Made by a program: the position numbers and the translations under genes. Under the pieces are notes generated by a model. That model had not been told where the DNA came from, searched no databases, and saw only the letters and a program-made list of their open reading frames with translations. From NCBI GenBank assembly GCA_050084985.1, contig JBITNC010000001.1, positions 180,296,001 to 180,360,000 of the forward strand: 64,000 nucleotides of DNA, written 5' to 3'. This document shows positions 24,401 to 36,978 of the stretch, piece after piece. The first letter of the stretch is position 1; each line of letters begins with the position of its first letter. Source of the DNA: Nageia nagi. Lineage: Eukaryota; Pinophyta.

Positions 24401-25877
24401 GACATTAATGGATGTATGTTGCAATTGAATATACGATAATATTAGGCTATCATGACATCTAATATGAAATAAATATAGTATGTGGCTACAACAAGATTAT
24501 TTGATTTGATAGAGATCGAAAAACATTGTTAACCAAATGTGATTACAAAGGTCACCAAATTTAAAAGATCAATAAGGTTAATAACCCTAATAAAACCCAA
24601 CGGATCGAAAAAGATCCCAACCTAGAATTATGGTTCCAAATTGAGGTTTGGAATAAATTACGAAATGTTAGGGATCCTTGGATCAGAATGGGAATGAATG
24701 AGATCAATTGAGAACTAATGGGATAATTTGAAATCCTATGGGAACATTGGGGAACACTTTGATAGTCAAACAAGGTAAAAGGATTGATATGAAATAAAGG
24801 CTAGGAAGGAAAATTCTAAGGAACCAAGTTGACCAAAAAGAGACTTTTGGATGTATTTAGTAACAAAAGAAAATGAAATGGACTATTCATTAGTTGAACC
24901 TCCCTTGCTAAATGACACTCCAAAAGAATATTCCTTGAGTATGGACCACTTTGCTCTGCACTTCCTTTATAGCAGTAGCTAAGTTTAGTGTTATCTCAAG
25001 GCACATTACCAAATAATAGTATGAAAACTTTTATAAAGTGGTATTAATTACGTAATACCATGCATATGAGATAATTGTAAATCTATAGATCTCTTATGGC
25101 TTCCTAAACAAGTTATTTTGACTCTTCTTGCATAAGGTATTGTTAGGTCATGGGTAATTTTTATTTTATAACCTTGCTTAAAAGTAATTAAACTATGCAA
25201 ACCACTTAAGGGTATTATTTCAATACCCATAGCTCCCTAAGATATAAGCACAGGGATATCGAAGTCCATGGTGAGCCTAGTCGATAAATATGGGAAGGCT
25301 AATGTCTCATATATTTAATAGGGTGTCAAATAAGGATAGCAATTGATAAAACTATAGTTACTAGGTGAAGGTAATTTAGTAGTCATACTACTTGCAGTTA
25401 AGCATATAGGAGTATGATGACTATTCCATAGACAATGATGTTTTTTCCTACTCATAAGGAAGTTTTCATAGAATAAACTATTTGCTTCTATGAGTCAAAG
25501 GGTTAACATCAGATGAGGATGTGTAACCTAGTGGATGTACATTCTCTTGGGTGATATGGGCCTTGAGTAGGAAACCACTATACCATGTCCAAAATATTTG
25601 CTACACATTTTGTGAAGTGGAAATGGTGGGATCATATTTAAGGCATCTCCTCAATGAGATGAGCATTATGGAGTGAATACTAGAATAGATTTAATCAGGG
25701 TTAGATAATTTGATCTTTATCCAATCTTGCCCTATGGGTACTAACTAGCTAGCAATATTGATAAGCTCATGTGGATCATCTGAATCCATTCCTAGATCTT
25801 TTGAATATTTAAACTAATAAAAAAATTAGGTATGAAATTTAGGGTTTGGGATGTATAGAATAAGAAGATGCATTACA
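21427..25877 (+). repeat. 5' LTR of chromovirus, 5'-truncated
   Basis: Aligns with 30990-35427 and ends CATTACA before the primer site. It includes a clear TATA box, CTATAAATAG, at 21968-21977. Scattered short open frames inside it are not conserved between the two LTR copies and are treated as chance. An AT-only stretch of 40 bases (21387-21426) separates it from the minus-strand LTR. Confidence 0.88.
21968..21977 (+). promoter_or_regulatory. LTR promoter TATA box (chromovirus, left)
   Basis: CTATAAATAG followed by GAGGGTGG; the same string occurs at 31524-31533 in the right LTR, about 800 bases into a full-length LTR. Conservation between diverged LTRs supports it as the transcription start region. 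Confidence 0.7.
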
Positions 25878-25878
25878 T

Positions 25879-25890
25879 TGGTATCAGAGT
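25879..25890 (+). promoter_or_regulatory. primer binding site of chromovirus
   Basis: TGGTATCAGAGT, one base after the LTR end, complementary to initiator Met-tRNA. Confidence 0.85.
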
Positions 25891-25954
25891 GTTATGTTTA
25901 AACCCTTAGGCCTATGGTCCATGATTTTTTGCTATAAGAGTTTAGGAAGTTAAG

Positions 25955-27290
25955 ATGAGTATGTTTGAGCCTAATAACAATACCATTTGGTGGACTCAGT
26001 TTATGGCAATTACAAGATGTGTAACAAGAGCTTTAGGTAACCAACTATAAGGTGTCAAAAATCTATGAATGCTAATGTTAAGGAAAAATAAAGAAATGTT
26101 AGGGATCAAAATGTAAATATTAGGGGCCAAAATTCCAAAAATGGAATAATGAGGAATGCCAACAAAAGGATTCCCAACAATGAGAATGAGAGTTATTCAA
26201 GTCATTCCATTTGAAACAATGGAGGAGAAGAAGCCATCATGAGATTACATGAGTAGGTGGTAGAACAACACGAAATAATAAATAATCTACTAAATCCAAA
26301 GGTTGAACCTCCAAGAGAAGAACTTATCCCAAAATAAGAAAGGCTTGAAAGGATAAAAGATCAAATCCAGGCAAGAATTGAACAAGAACTTCCAGTGAAT
26401 TTAAGGAAATCTCAAATTTCAAAATTTAATGATAAGCAAGAAGGAAAATAAGCAAAAGTGGGGTTAGAAGAAGCAAAAACCTACTTCTTTATGAAAAAAT
26501 TTTCACCAAAGACCAAAATAGTATGGGATACCTACAATTTTTAGGATATTACTCTAGAATGATGGAACGCATATAAGATTGAGCACAAGATCTAGTACCT
26601 AAAGTGGTCATAATTTACTGCAGCATTTTATAAAAGATTCATTCCATAGGTATATTGTGATAGAAAGTATGAATAATAATATGCTTTTCAACAAGGGTCC
26701 ATGAGTGTTTAGAGTTATCACCAAAGATTTGTTAAACTTCTTAAGTACATTCCAAAAAATCAAAATCATCTAAAGGTTCATAGATTCCTTGTGGGATTAG
26801 ATCCCAAGATCAAAACTATGGTAAATGTATTAAATCCCAAAATAGTTGAATATGCATATGATCTTGCAAAAAGGGAAGAAAGTAAATTAGAAATCAAAAA
26901 GACCTTTGTAAACTACAAGATTCTAGATGAAAAAGATAAGGAAGTACACCAGAAGAATCACAATGAAGAGCATTAAGCATAATAGATAAGTAACGAGAAA
27001 TATGATCATGGCTACAAGGATGACAATCACTCCAAGTTTGAGAAGAGACCTTTTAAGAAAAAGGGCTTTAAGAAGAAGAATTTCTAGAGGAAGAATTAGT
27101 AGTTTCATAAGCAACATCAGAATACTAGAAATGGAAACTAAGGTTTCAAAAACCAAGGTAAAGGGTTTCCAAAGCAAAGAGGCAATTAGAATACATCAAG
27201 AGATAAGTTTCTTAAATAAAAAAAAAACTTCTTGAGATGGATGTTGGAACTATGGTGGAGCTCATTATGCCAATTAGTATCCTCTGAAGA
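25955..27290 (+). pseudogene. chromovirus Gag (broken)
   Basis: A candidate start ATG at 25955 begins MSMFEPNNNTIWW. The Gag core is recognisable at about 26610-26900, with FYKRFIPQVY, then FQQGSMSVQSYHQRFVKLLKY, then HRFLVGLDPKIKT (an open stretch at 26791-26976). A zinc knuckle remnant at about 27240-27290 reads CWNYGGAHYAN, where the second Cys of CX2C is Tyr and the last Cys is lost. Gag would package the element RNA. There are several in-frame stops, including near residue 33. Confidence 0.75.
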
Positions 27291-27890
27291 TAGATCTACC
27301 TAAAGAGCATCAAATCTTTCCGGCTATTGGATCAAGACATACCAGAGGACAATCCACACCTCTCCAAATCCTTGGTAAAATTTTGATAAATATTTTAAGA
27401 TTTTATAGATTATGGTGCTATAGATTATTTTATTTCAAATTTCTTATTCAAGGATATGTCAAAGGCACAATTTTTTTTTGGCAAATTAGTGGTAAGTGGA
27501 GTTTGGATCGAGTTAGAAATACCCTGTTAAATAATATTATAGGGATGTTGAACTATAATTACCAAAGGGTATATTATGTGGGATTTGTATGTAGTTCCTA
27601 TAGATTATTATGATATTATCTTAGGCATGGATTGGTTAATGGTCCATAAAGATTTTATTGAATTTTAGGAAAGATGGGTAGAATACACCAATGTATCTCA
27701 AAACCGATAGAGGGTGTATAATGATCAAGGATATTTTGAACCTTATTTGATCATAGCTATGCAAGTTAAAAGAGGCATTTAAAATTGTAAATGATTTATA
27801 CATTCAAGGGTAAAGAAGTGGAATATGAGGATAAGGAGGTATATTTGCTAAATAAGTACCTTGTGTTGAGAGAATACAAATATGTGTTCC
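27291..27890 (+). pseudogene. chromovirus aspartic protease (broken)
   Basis: Reading across a frameshift, FIDYGAIDYFISNFLF (about 27395-27445) occupies the place of the active-site LIDSGATHSFIS motif, so D-S-G has become D-Y-G. Then VVPIDYYDIILGMDWLMVHK (about 27590-27650) matches the conserved ILGMDWL of plant chromovirus proteases. Stops follow. The region links directly into RT. Confidence 0.75.
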
Positions 27891-28778
27891 CTACAGATTT
27901 ACCTAGATTACCACCAAAATGAGAATTTGACTTCTCAATAGATTTAGTTCCAAGAGTTGAACCTATTTCTATAACCCCATATAGAATGAATACCATTGAA
28001 ATGCAAAAGCTAAAGGTACAATTACAAGATTTGTTAGAAAAAGGGTTGATAAAATCGAGTGTATCACCATGGGGTGCTCTTGTATTATTTTTAAAGAAGA
28101 AAGATGAAACATTGAGGTTGTGTATTGATTATAAGATGTTGAATAAGGTCACCATCAAGAATAGGTATCCCTTATGTAAGATTGATGACTTGTTTAATCA
28201 ACTTAAAGATGCTGCTATTTTCTCTAAGATAGATTTGAGATCATGGTATCATCAATTAAGAATTAAGGGATCAAACAACCATAAGATAAATTTTCAAACT
28301 AGGTATGGACATTATGAGTTTGTTGTATTACCTTTTAGGTTAACGAATTCCCCTGTAACATTCTTGAATTTGATGAATAGTGTCTATCGAGAATACCTAG
28401 ATAAGTTTGTGCTAGTATTTTTAGATGATATCCTCATATACTCAAAAAATGAGGAGGAACATGATTATCATCTAAGGTTAGCTCTAGAAGTATTGAGAAG
28501 AAATCAATTATATTAAAAACTATCAAAGTGTGACTTTTATGTTTCTCAAGTTCAGTATCTAGATCACATTATCTCTATAGAAGGAATTTCAATTGATCCT
28601 AAGAAAGCGGAAGCGATAATGAGTTGGCTTGAGCCAAAAAATGTGACTAAGGTAAGCAATTTTATGGGATTAGCTAGGTACTACCAAAGGTTTTTCAAGG
28701 ATTTCTCAAAGATAGCCAATCCCATCACCAGCTAGCCTCTAAAAGAAAAATAAGGTATTCAAATAGATAGAAAAGTGT
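27891..28778 (+). pseudogene. chromovirus reverse transcriptase
   Basis: Begins around RLPPK, then [20 protein letters not shown]. An open stretch at 27986-28516 gives 176 codons: [20 protein letters not shown], then [20 protein letters not shown], then [15 protein letters not shown]. After these comes [16 protein letters not shown]. The first catalytic Asp (KIDLRS) and the FLDD box are intact, with Phe-Leu in place of the usual Tyr-Ile/Val. After a stop at 28514-28516 the thumb continues: KLSKCDFYVSQVQYL, DPKKAEAIMSW, and FMGLARYYQRFFKDFSKIA. Two or more stops separate it from RNase H. Confidence 0.88.
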
Positions 28779-29205
28779 GTGAAAGCTTTCATAACTTTGA
28801 AAGAAATGTTTACCACAACAATAGTTCTCACTATCCCTAACCTACATGGTGATTTTGCAATATGCATAGATTCTTCACTAGAAGGTTTGGGTGGTGTGTT
28901 ATCCCAAAATGGAAATTTAGTAGCATATGAATTTAGAAAATTGAAAACATACAAGCTGAATTATGTAACTCATGATCTTGAGTTGGTAGCAATTGTCCAT
29001 GTACTCAAAATGTGGATGCACTATCTTCTAGGAAAACCTTTCAAACTTGAAATAGATCACCAAAGTTTGAAGTACCTTTTCACTCAACCAAGTCTAAATG
29101 CTAGGAAAAGGTAATGGATGGAATTCCTAGCTAAATATGACTTTGACATTGAGTATATCAAAGTAAAGGAAAACAAAGTGGAAGATGTTCTAAGTTATAT
29201 ATGAC
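28779..29205 (+). pseudogene. chromovirus RNase H
   Basis: A 111-codon open stretch (to 29114). It has TIVLTIPNLHGDFAICIDSS, then GLGGVLSQNGNLVAYEFRKL, then NYVTHDLELVAIVHVLKMW, then LEIDHQSLKYLFTQ. This carries the D-E-D acidic positions (CIDSS, DLELVAIV, EIDHQSL) of the RNase H that degrades template RNA during reverse transcription. It continues after a stop as WMEFLAKYDFDIEYIKVKEN, the normal connection to integrase. Confidence 0.87.
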
Positions 29206-29349
29206 ATGTAAATGACATGATAACAAGTTAATTTGACTTGCTTGATTAAGTGAAAGAGCTATAACAAGGAGATATATATTGCAGATCCATCCAAGAATTG
29301 ATAAGGAAAGGCATCCCATCATCTCAAAAGTTCACTAAAAAAGATGGAA

Positions 29350-30640
29350 TTATTTTTTAAGGATAGATTAGTCATCCTAGAGGAGGGAAATATGAGAAAT
29401 TTAATAATGTTAGAAGCTCATCATTCCTCGTATGTAGCACATCCGAGAGGTACAAAGGTGAGAGAAGACTTGAAATAGAGATTTTATTGGAATGGAATGA
29501 AAAAGGACAACATAATTTGTGGGAAGATGCCTTGAATGTCAAAATTTTAAGGCAAAACATTAACATATAGGTGGATATCTATATCCACATGATGTTCTTA
29601 CATAGAAATGGCAAGTGATTTCAATGGATTTTATTATCGGTTTACCAAAAACTAGATTTCATCATGAATCAATCTTGGTAGTGGTTGATAGATTGATCAA
29701 GGTAGCAAATTTTATACATAGCAACACCATTGATGATCCCCCATAGTAGAAAATAAGTTTTCCCACAAAATCTTTGGATTGCATGGATTTCTTGAGGTGA
29801 TAATCTTAGATAGAGATTCTAAGTTCACCTTCATGTTTTGGAAATCATTGCATAAGGTATTGGGAACAAAATTGAATATGATTTTAGCATATCATACTGA
29901 GATAGATGAGCATACTTAATGAGTAAACAAAGTATTTGAGGATATACTCAAAATGTATTGCATGGAGTAAAAGACTAAATGGGAGTATTACCTCTACTTA
30001 AGCAAATTTGCCTATAATAATGGTTATCATTCATCTTTGGGAATGAATCCTTTTGAGGCTCTTTATAGAAGGATTTTTAGGACCCTTTTATATTATAATA
30101 ATCAAAAGATCAAGTGATGATCTAACATAAAATGTTAGACCAAATGGAGGAACAACTAAAGCCCATTCGATGAAAGTTGAAGGAAATTTTCAATCGATAA
30201 AAAAGTTATGTTGATCTCAAAATAAATCCTCAAGAATTTGCTTTGGGTGATAAAGTATTCTTATGAGTTCAACCCATGAAAAGTTTCATAAAGTCAACTA
30301 AATTGGATCCTTGATTTTTTGGTCCTTTTGAGATAGTTGAAAAGAAGAGTTTAGTTGCCTACAAACTTGCTTTGCCACCAAGTTTGTCAAAAATGCATGA
30401 TGTATTTCATGTCTCTCTATTGAGAAAGTATATTATTGACCCCTCTAATATGTTGGATTTTTTTGATTTACAAATGTTGGACCCTCAGGCCATTGGAGTT
30501 CTCCTTGTTAGAATTCTAGCTTTTAGAACTAAGAAACTAAGAAATTGGGAGATTAATGAGTGTCTAGTACAATGTGATAAGTATTTTGAATCATCTTCTA
30601 CCTAGGAAGCTAAATCCATTATGAGAAGATAATTTTCCTA
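29350..30640 (+). pseudogene. chromovirus integrase with chromodomain-like C-terminus (broken)
   Basis: The zinc-binding part starts near 29412 (LEAHHSSYVAHPRGTKV, then RFYWNGMKKDN, then LECQ in another frame). The core shows SMDFIIGLPKTRFHHESILV (about 29620-29680), then DSKFTFMFWKSLHKVLGTKL and AYHTEIDEHT, where AYHPQTDGQT is usual. After these comes KFAYNNGYHSSLGMNPFEAL. The C-terminal piece 30372-30605 reads MHDVFHVSLLRKYIIDPSN, then LVRILAFRTKKLRN, then CLVQCDKYFESSST. The last part corresponds to the chromodomain of Tekay-type chromoviruses, thought to target insertion to heterochromatin; its conserved W in VQW is Cys here. Multiple stops and frameshifts. Confidence 0.83.
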
Positions 30641-30727
30641 TTTTTTTTCTTGATTCAAAACTTTATGATTATATTTTGATTGTGTCTAAGAACATAGAGG
30701 ACTATGTTCCTTTTAAGCAAGGTAGTA
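30641..30727 (+). other. chromovirus 3' untranslated end and polypurine tract
   Basis: A short segment after the chromodomain. AAGCAAGGTAGTA just before the LTR start at 30728 is the weak polypurine tract. Confidence 0.55.
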
Positions 30728-33700
30728 TGTAATGACCCTACCAATTGCACTGTTAAGACTCGAATATCATTGAGGTCCTAATGATATTCAATTTGAATTA
30801 CACTATGTCATGATGAGTTTAATTAGTGATATGCTTTATTTATGTTAGTTTGATGCTAGCTTCAAGATGTTTTGACACAAGTCACAGGTTAAACTAAGAT
30901 GGAAAGCATGGAAAAGACCCAAGGAACTAAAGGTGAATTGGTGATAGGAAAAAAAGGGTAAGAGTGAGGAAATTATTCACATTGGTTCATTGAAAAACCC
31001 TAATGATCATCATAAATAATGTACCTACATGGTAGAATAATTAGTAATGAATGTCAATTTTCATGATGAATGTATGTTTGTGGATGTGTGTGGATTAACA
31101 ATTTATCCTACAGAATGAGGTGACCATCAATGGTAAGATGTGTGATTGAATTTTTGTTGCAAATTTTATTAAATTCAAAAATGGAGGGCAAGTAATATTT
31201 CCTTTCTTTGAATTTAAATTTTTACTTATAGTTTTTAGTAAATTAAAAGTGAAAATTAAAATAAAAAAAGTTAGAAAAGACTAAGGTCACCTTGTGATGG
31301 TACAAGATATTTATTGGTTATGAAAATAATTGAGTAATGACCCTACTTATTTTTATTTCCTTATGTTAGGTATGGAAAATAGTTGGCACTAATTTGTCAG
31401 TTAATAAAAAAGGTTCCAACGTATTAAATGCCATTACAATCACCAATAACTTTAATCAAACTACCCCAAAAATTATTGAAAGGATGAGGAGATGTTCATT
31501 TGGACATGCTTGGACATCCTTGGCTATAAATAGGAGGGTGGAACATTAGAAAAAAACACCTATCTACTTTCTCATTATTGTTATTCTCAAGCTTGGATGT
31601 AGAGTTATGTGAAGAAAATAAGTCTCTTCCTTTCCAAGTCTAGGTGCATTCTTTTGCATTTTAGACAATGAAGCTAAAATGCCTTAGTATAACTTGTGTT
31701 ATTTAAATATTGTGTGTTAGGATTGATTGATAATGTTCTATGAAATAGTTGTTTATAATGGCCTTGCTTCATTTGAAATGATGCGTTACCTAGCTTATTT
31801 AATATCTTACATGTGATAGATGGTACTTTTTTCCTTTTGAAAGGATTATAGTTTTTTTTTTTTGTTATTTTAAATTTGTTTATGGGAAGGATTTGAGTAC
31901 AAAAGCCTATGGTATATCATTATTTTATTTGAATTGGTTTGACAACTCCCTTATCATGTATGTTCAATATAATTTACTTAGTAAACATTTTGAATGCTCC
32001 CTAGTATTCACACTTTGAGATTTAGTATGTCTTAAGTTATTATTGAATTAATTCCTTCTCTCTTTACATTTCCTATTTTTTATTCAAATAAATCCATTAT
32101 AACCAATCTCTTTGACCCATGAATTTCTATTTGCAACTCACAAACCTCATGTATTCTCCCTCATTTTGCATTCATGGCTATTTGGGTATTCACAGCCACA
32201 ATATTTGATGTAAAAATTTATTTTTATTTTAAAGTATTTTTTAATAGATCTTCATACTTTTTCTCCCATAATGGTACATGTCAAAAAAATGTTGTCAAAC
32301 ATTTCAGAGTTTGGCTTTATTTCTATGCACCCTATCAAAAAATGCATTTAGTACATAATCTACTCATGAATCTCATTATCAAACTATTTCTTGATCTTAT
32401 GAATTCTTCTTAGATAGGAACTTTCAACCACAAAATATGATGAGAAATTATTTCAGTTATTCTTTGATGGATCTTTATACCTCATTTTTGAGCTCTCACA
32501 GTGATATGCACTGAGTCTTGCTATTAAAGGTTTCAGAGCCTAGCTTTATGCCTATTCATTGCATCTACTTGATACATATAGTAAAATCTATTATGACCAT
32601 TTTATATGAAAATTTATCTACAATATGTAAAACCATCTTCATACTTCCTTATTGAACTCACACAGTGGCATATAGAATGTTTATAAAGGTTGCAAAGTTT
32701 TATTTTCATTATGATAGTAGTATGTATTTAAAATTAATACTCTATAAGCATTTATATTTTGTCTACATCATACCTATGCTCATTTTGAAGATACTTATGT
32801 TTTCGAAGGGTAGATTTTAATCACCCCCTCATCCTATCCCTACATAGGTATGTGGAAATGATATATATATATTCCTAAAGAAATCCCTTGCTTTTAATTG
32901 ATAAATATTCGGCTCTTAAGGATGAAATTGATATAACATTTTAATCCTTTATGAGCTCACCTAGTCATACAACTCATCTAAAAAAATGTTTCTTTCCTAT
33001 ATTTATTTTGAATAGCACCAAATGAAAATATTCCTAACTATCGAATGGTGTCTCAACATATTGTAGTATATTTTATTCCCCATAGAAGTAACACATATTT
33101 CCTACTACATACAAATACACTTAACGCTCGATTTAATTTAGTCTTGAAAGAAGATAAGTTTTGACTTATTAAATAATCCATAGTGAAAAAAACATTATTG
33201 ATATTAATCTATTAATGATTAGTATTATGGTCACATTTTCTATTTTAAAAGAAATTATTATCCTTTAAATAATGATGAAATGACTCAAATAGAAATTGGT
33301 CAAAACTTAATAAAAATTTCAAGTACTACTAGAGTAAAACTAAACCATAGTCAAGAAATGATTTTGAATTATATTATGATGAGGTTACAATATTAATTGA
33401 GTAAGGTTAATATGACCAAGGAAGTGAGGTAGTCTTAAAAAGCATAAAATCCTCCTAAGGTATGAAAAAGGGGTTCTTAAATGAAAGAAAATAATGTAGA
33501 TAACATTTTCTTTGCATCAAGGTTAAATATAGAATGGGGTTATCCTAATTCTAAAAAACTCTTGACCTCCTTAGTACTTGACCCAATTCTACATTGATCC
33601 TTGGAAAGAAGCTTGAAAAAAGATGATGAAGATTCAACAAAGATGTATTGAAGATCAATAAAGGTGTTTCTAAAACAAGGAAAAGATGTCTTAATGAACA

Positions 33701-35427
33701 AATTGCTATGGTATGGCTTGTAAATAGGATCTATTTATGCTTTAATAAAGTTATACTCTTATTTGTACCCTAAGATCATTTGTAAATGTTATTATTTCCC
33801 TTGTATTAGCTTATGCTTGTAATATTTAATGAAAGGTAGTTTTATGAAGTTTTAATAATGAATGGATGATTTTATGAGATTATTTAGTTGAGACTCTATA
33901 GTGAATAATTAGATGTATCTTTTTAATTCAATGATTTTTGTTCCTCTTACTTTGCTTAGACATTAATGGATGTATGTTGCAATTGAATAGGGTTATACGA
34001 CACCATTAAGCTATCATGACATATAATATGAAATAAATATAATATGTGGCTACAACACAATTATTTGATTTAATAGAGATCAAAAAATATTGTTGACCAA
34101 ATATGATTATAAAGGTCACTAAATTTAGGATAACAATAAGGTCAATAACACTTATAAAACCCAACAGATCGAAAAAGATCCCAACTTAGAATCATGGTTC
34201 CAAATTGAGGTTTGGAATAAATTAAAAAATGTTAGGGATCCTTGGAATAAAAATGGAAATGAATGAGATCAATTGGGAACTAATGGGATAATTTGAAATC
34301 CTTTGGGAATACTTTGTTAGTCAAACGAGGTAAAAGGATTGATATGAAATAAAGGTTAGGAAGGAAAACCCTAAGGAACCAAGTAGAACAAAAAGAGTCT
34401 TTTGGATGAATTCAGTAATGAAATAAAATGGCATGCAATATTCATTAATTAAACCTCCCTCACTAATTGACACTCCAAAATAATATTCCTTTAGTATGGA
34501 CCACTATGCACCATACTTTCTTTATAGCAGTAGCTGACTTTAGTGTTATCTCAAGGTATGTTACCAAATAATAGTATGAGAACTTTTATAAAGTGGTATT
34601 AATTATGCAGTACCATGCATATGGAATAATTGTAAATCTACAAATCTCTTATGGATTTCTAAACAAGTTATTTTGACTCTTCTTGCATAAGGTATCATTA
34701 GGTCATGGGTTGTTTTTATTTTATAACCTTGATTAAAATTAATTACACTATACAAACCACTCGAGGGTATTATTTTGATACCCATGGATCCCCAAGATAT
34801 GGGCATAATGATGCCAGATTCCATGGTGAGCCTAGCTGATAAATATGGGTAGGCTAGTGTCTCATATCCTTAATAGGTTGTCAAATAGGATAGTATTTGA
34901 TAATATTATGATTACCAGGTGAAGGTAATTTAGTAGTCATACTACTTGCAGTTAAGCATATAGGAGTATGATGAATGTCCCATAGATGATGACATTTCTT
35001 GCTCATAAGGAAGTTTTACTAGGACAAACTATCTACTCATGTGAGTCAAAGGGTTAACATGTGAGGATGTATAACCTAGTGGATGTATATTCTCTTAGGT
35101 GATATGGGCCCTAAGTAGAAAACCACTAGACCATGTCCAAAATGTCTGCTACATAATTTGTGAAGTGGAAATGGTGGGGTGACATTTAAGGTGTCTCCTC
35201 AATGGGATGAGCATTATTGAATGAATAACATAATAGATTTAATAAGGGTTGGATAATTTAGTCTTTATCTAATATTTCCATATGGGTGCTGATTAGTTAG
35301 TAGCATTGACAAGCTCATGTGGATCATCTAAATCCATTCCTAGATATTTTGAGTGTTTAAACTAATAAAAATTAATTAGGTATGAAATTTAAGGTTTTAG
35401 ATGTATAGAATAAGAGGATGCATTACG
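30728..35427 (+). repeat. 3' LTR of chromovirus
   Basis: Begins TGTAATGACCCTACC, a typical Ty3 LTR start, and ends CATTACG (CA changed to CG). Full length is about 4.7 kb, with the TATA box CTATAAATAG at 31524-31533. Apart from the LTR function I see no gene in it. Confidence 0.88.
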
Positions 35428-35850
35428 CTAACCCTAACCCCAAACCTTGATCCCTTACCTTAACCCCTAGACCTTAAACCCTAATTGTAACCCTTAAAAT
35501 GTAATCACTAAACCCTAACCTAAGCCCTTAACTCTTAAACCCTAACTATAACCCTTAACTATTAAACCCTAACCCTAACCCCATATCCTAACCTCAATAC
35601 CTAACCCTTAACCCAAACCCAAACCCCTAACCCTTAAACCCTAATTGTAACCTTTAAAACCTAACCCCTAAACCTCAACCTTTAACCCAAACCCTTAATT
35701 ATTAAATCCTAAATATAAACCTTAACCATGAAACCGAAACCCCTAAACTTTAACCGTAACCTTAAACTCTAACCCCTTACCCAAATATAAACCCTGACCC
35801 TTAACCCCTTACCCTAACCCCTAATGATTTTCCTAACCCAAACCCTTATT
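35428..35850 (+). repeat. interstitial telomere-like array, C-rich strand
   Basis: Degenerate repeats of CCCTAA, CCCTAAA, CCCTTAAC and AACCCTTAAACC types for ~420 bp, starting at the first base after the chromovirus LTR. Units vary between 6 and 8 bases, and few perfect CCCTAAA copies occur, unlike a functional plant telomere. Confidence 0.88.
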
Positions 35851-36830
35851 GTTTTAAAATTTATATTATTTTAAAATTATAAATTATAATATATAAAACT
35901 TTAAAGTTTTTATATATATTTTTTAAATTTATCATAACCACAACTCTAATTAAAATTTATTAAATTATAATAAAACTTATATAGTATTTATTTTAAAATT
36001 TATATATTATTTTAAAATATTAAAAAATATAAATACTATAAATGTGTTTTCAAATCTTATATTCACAAAGTAATTTTGTGCATAATTCAACAAAATGGGA
36101 GCAAAATATTTTGGGCAAGGTCAGGGCATCATACAATTTTGGATAGCTTGGGCATCCAGGTATGTTGTTCTATGTTTTTATTTATTTTTATATGTTTTAA
36201 TAATTTTTTTTAGTGTTTTAGTAAAAATCCTAAATTTTTTTAGTTCAAACCCTAGGTTTTTTTAGTAAACTCTAGATTTTTTTCTATAAAACCCTAGTTT
36301 TTTTTCTACCAAACCTTAGCATATTTTTGGAAAAATCTCATCTTTTTTTTAACTTACAAAAATTTAGAAAAATTCTATAGAAACTAGGTGATTTGTACTT
36401 TCCTCAAATACTTAAAAATTTTGAAATGATGAGAAAAATTTAGTAAAAAATACTTATCGGTAGCCTAAACCTTTCTCCTTGGAAAATACACCTCAAATTT
36501 GGAACAAAAATGACTAGAATGAAAGTGACAAGTTTATCTTTTTTAATTTTCATTAGGGTTAGTTTGATTTGATATAGTTTTTGATGCACTTTGCATCAAG
36601 AGCTATGTTAACCATGTAATTGATTTGTTAACACCCTCCTCTTATGGCATTAAGGTGCACATCAATAATTGCATCAAGAATGACAAATAACATAAAAAAT
36701 TATAATACCTATTTTTTTAATAATTTAAAAACTATAAATATAAATATTAAAAAATTAAAAATATTAATAATTAAAAATAAAAAATAAAAAATTGTAAATA
36801 TCATAATTAAAAAATACTAAATAAATAAAT
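35851..36830. other. AT-rich spacer
   Basis: Mostly poly-A/T and TATA-like sequence, with short CCCTAG/AAACCCTAGTTTTT remnants near 36220-36310. I see no coding sequence. Confidence 0.6.
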
Positions 36831-36978
36831 TTGGGGTTAGGGTTTAAGTGTTGGGGTTAGGGTTAAAGGTTAGGGTTATGATTTAGGGGTTACAAATTAG
36901 GGATTAGGGTTAGAGGTTATTAGGGTTTTGGGTTAGAAGTTAAGGTCTAGGGGTTAGGGTTAAGGGTTATCAGGGTTC
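36831..36978 (+). repeat. interstitial telomere-like array, G-rich strand (short)
   Basis: About 150 bp of GGGGTTAGGGTTTAAG, GGGTTAGGGTTAAAGG and similar units, in the opposite orientation to 35428-35850. Confidence 0.83.

Larger units (their letters stand above)
21427..35427 (+). mobile_element. Ty3/gypsy chromovirus, Tekay/Del-like, very long LTRs
   Basis: Gag-PR-RT-RNaseH-IN with a C-terminal chromodomain-like segment, between two LTRs of about 4.45 kb (left, truncated) and 4.70 kb (right). Long LTRs and the chromodomain point to the Tekay/Del group. The primer site TGGTATCAGAGT lies at 25879. The two LTRs align along their whole shared length with frequent substitutions, so the copy is old. 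All ORFs are broken. The right LTR ends directly against telomere-like repeats, and the left LTR lacks the first ~260 bp present at 30728-30990. Confidence 0.87.

Noticed and set aside
22989-25230. Small ORFs inside the chromovirus LTR
   Set aside because: They are not preserved as open frames in the second LTR copy, apart from 25048-25230/34603-34824, which is short, within LTR, and has no domain.
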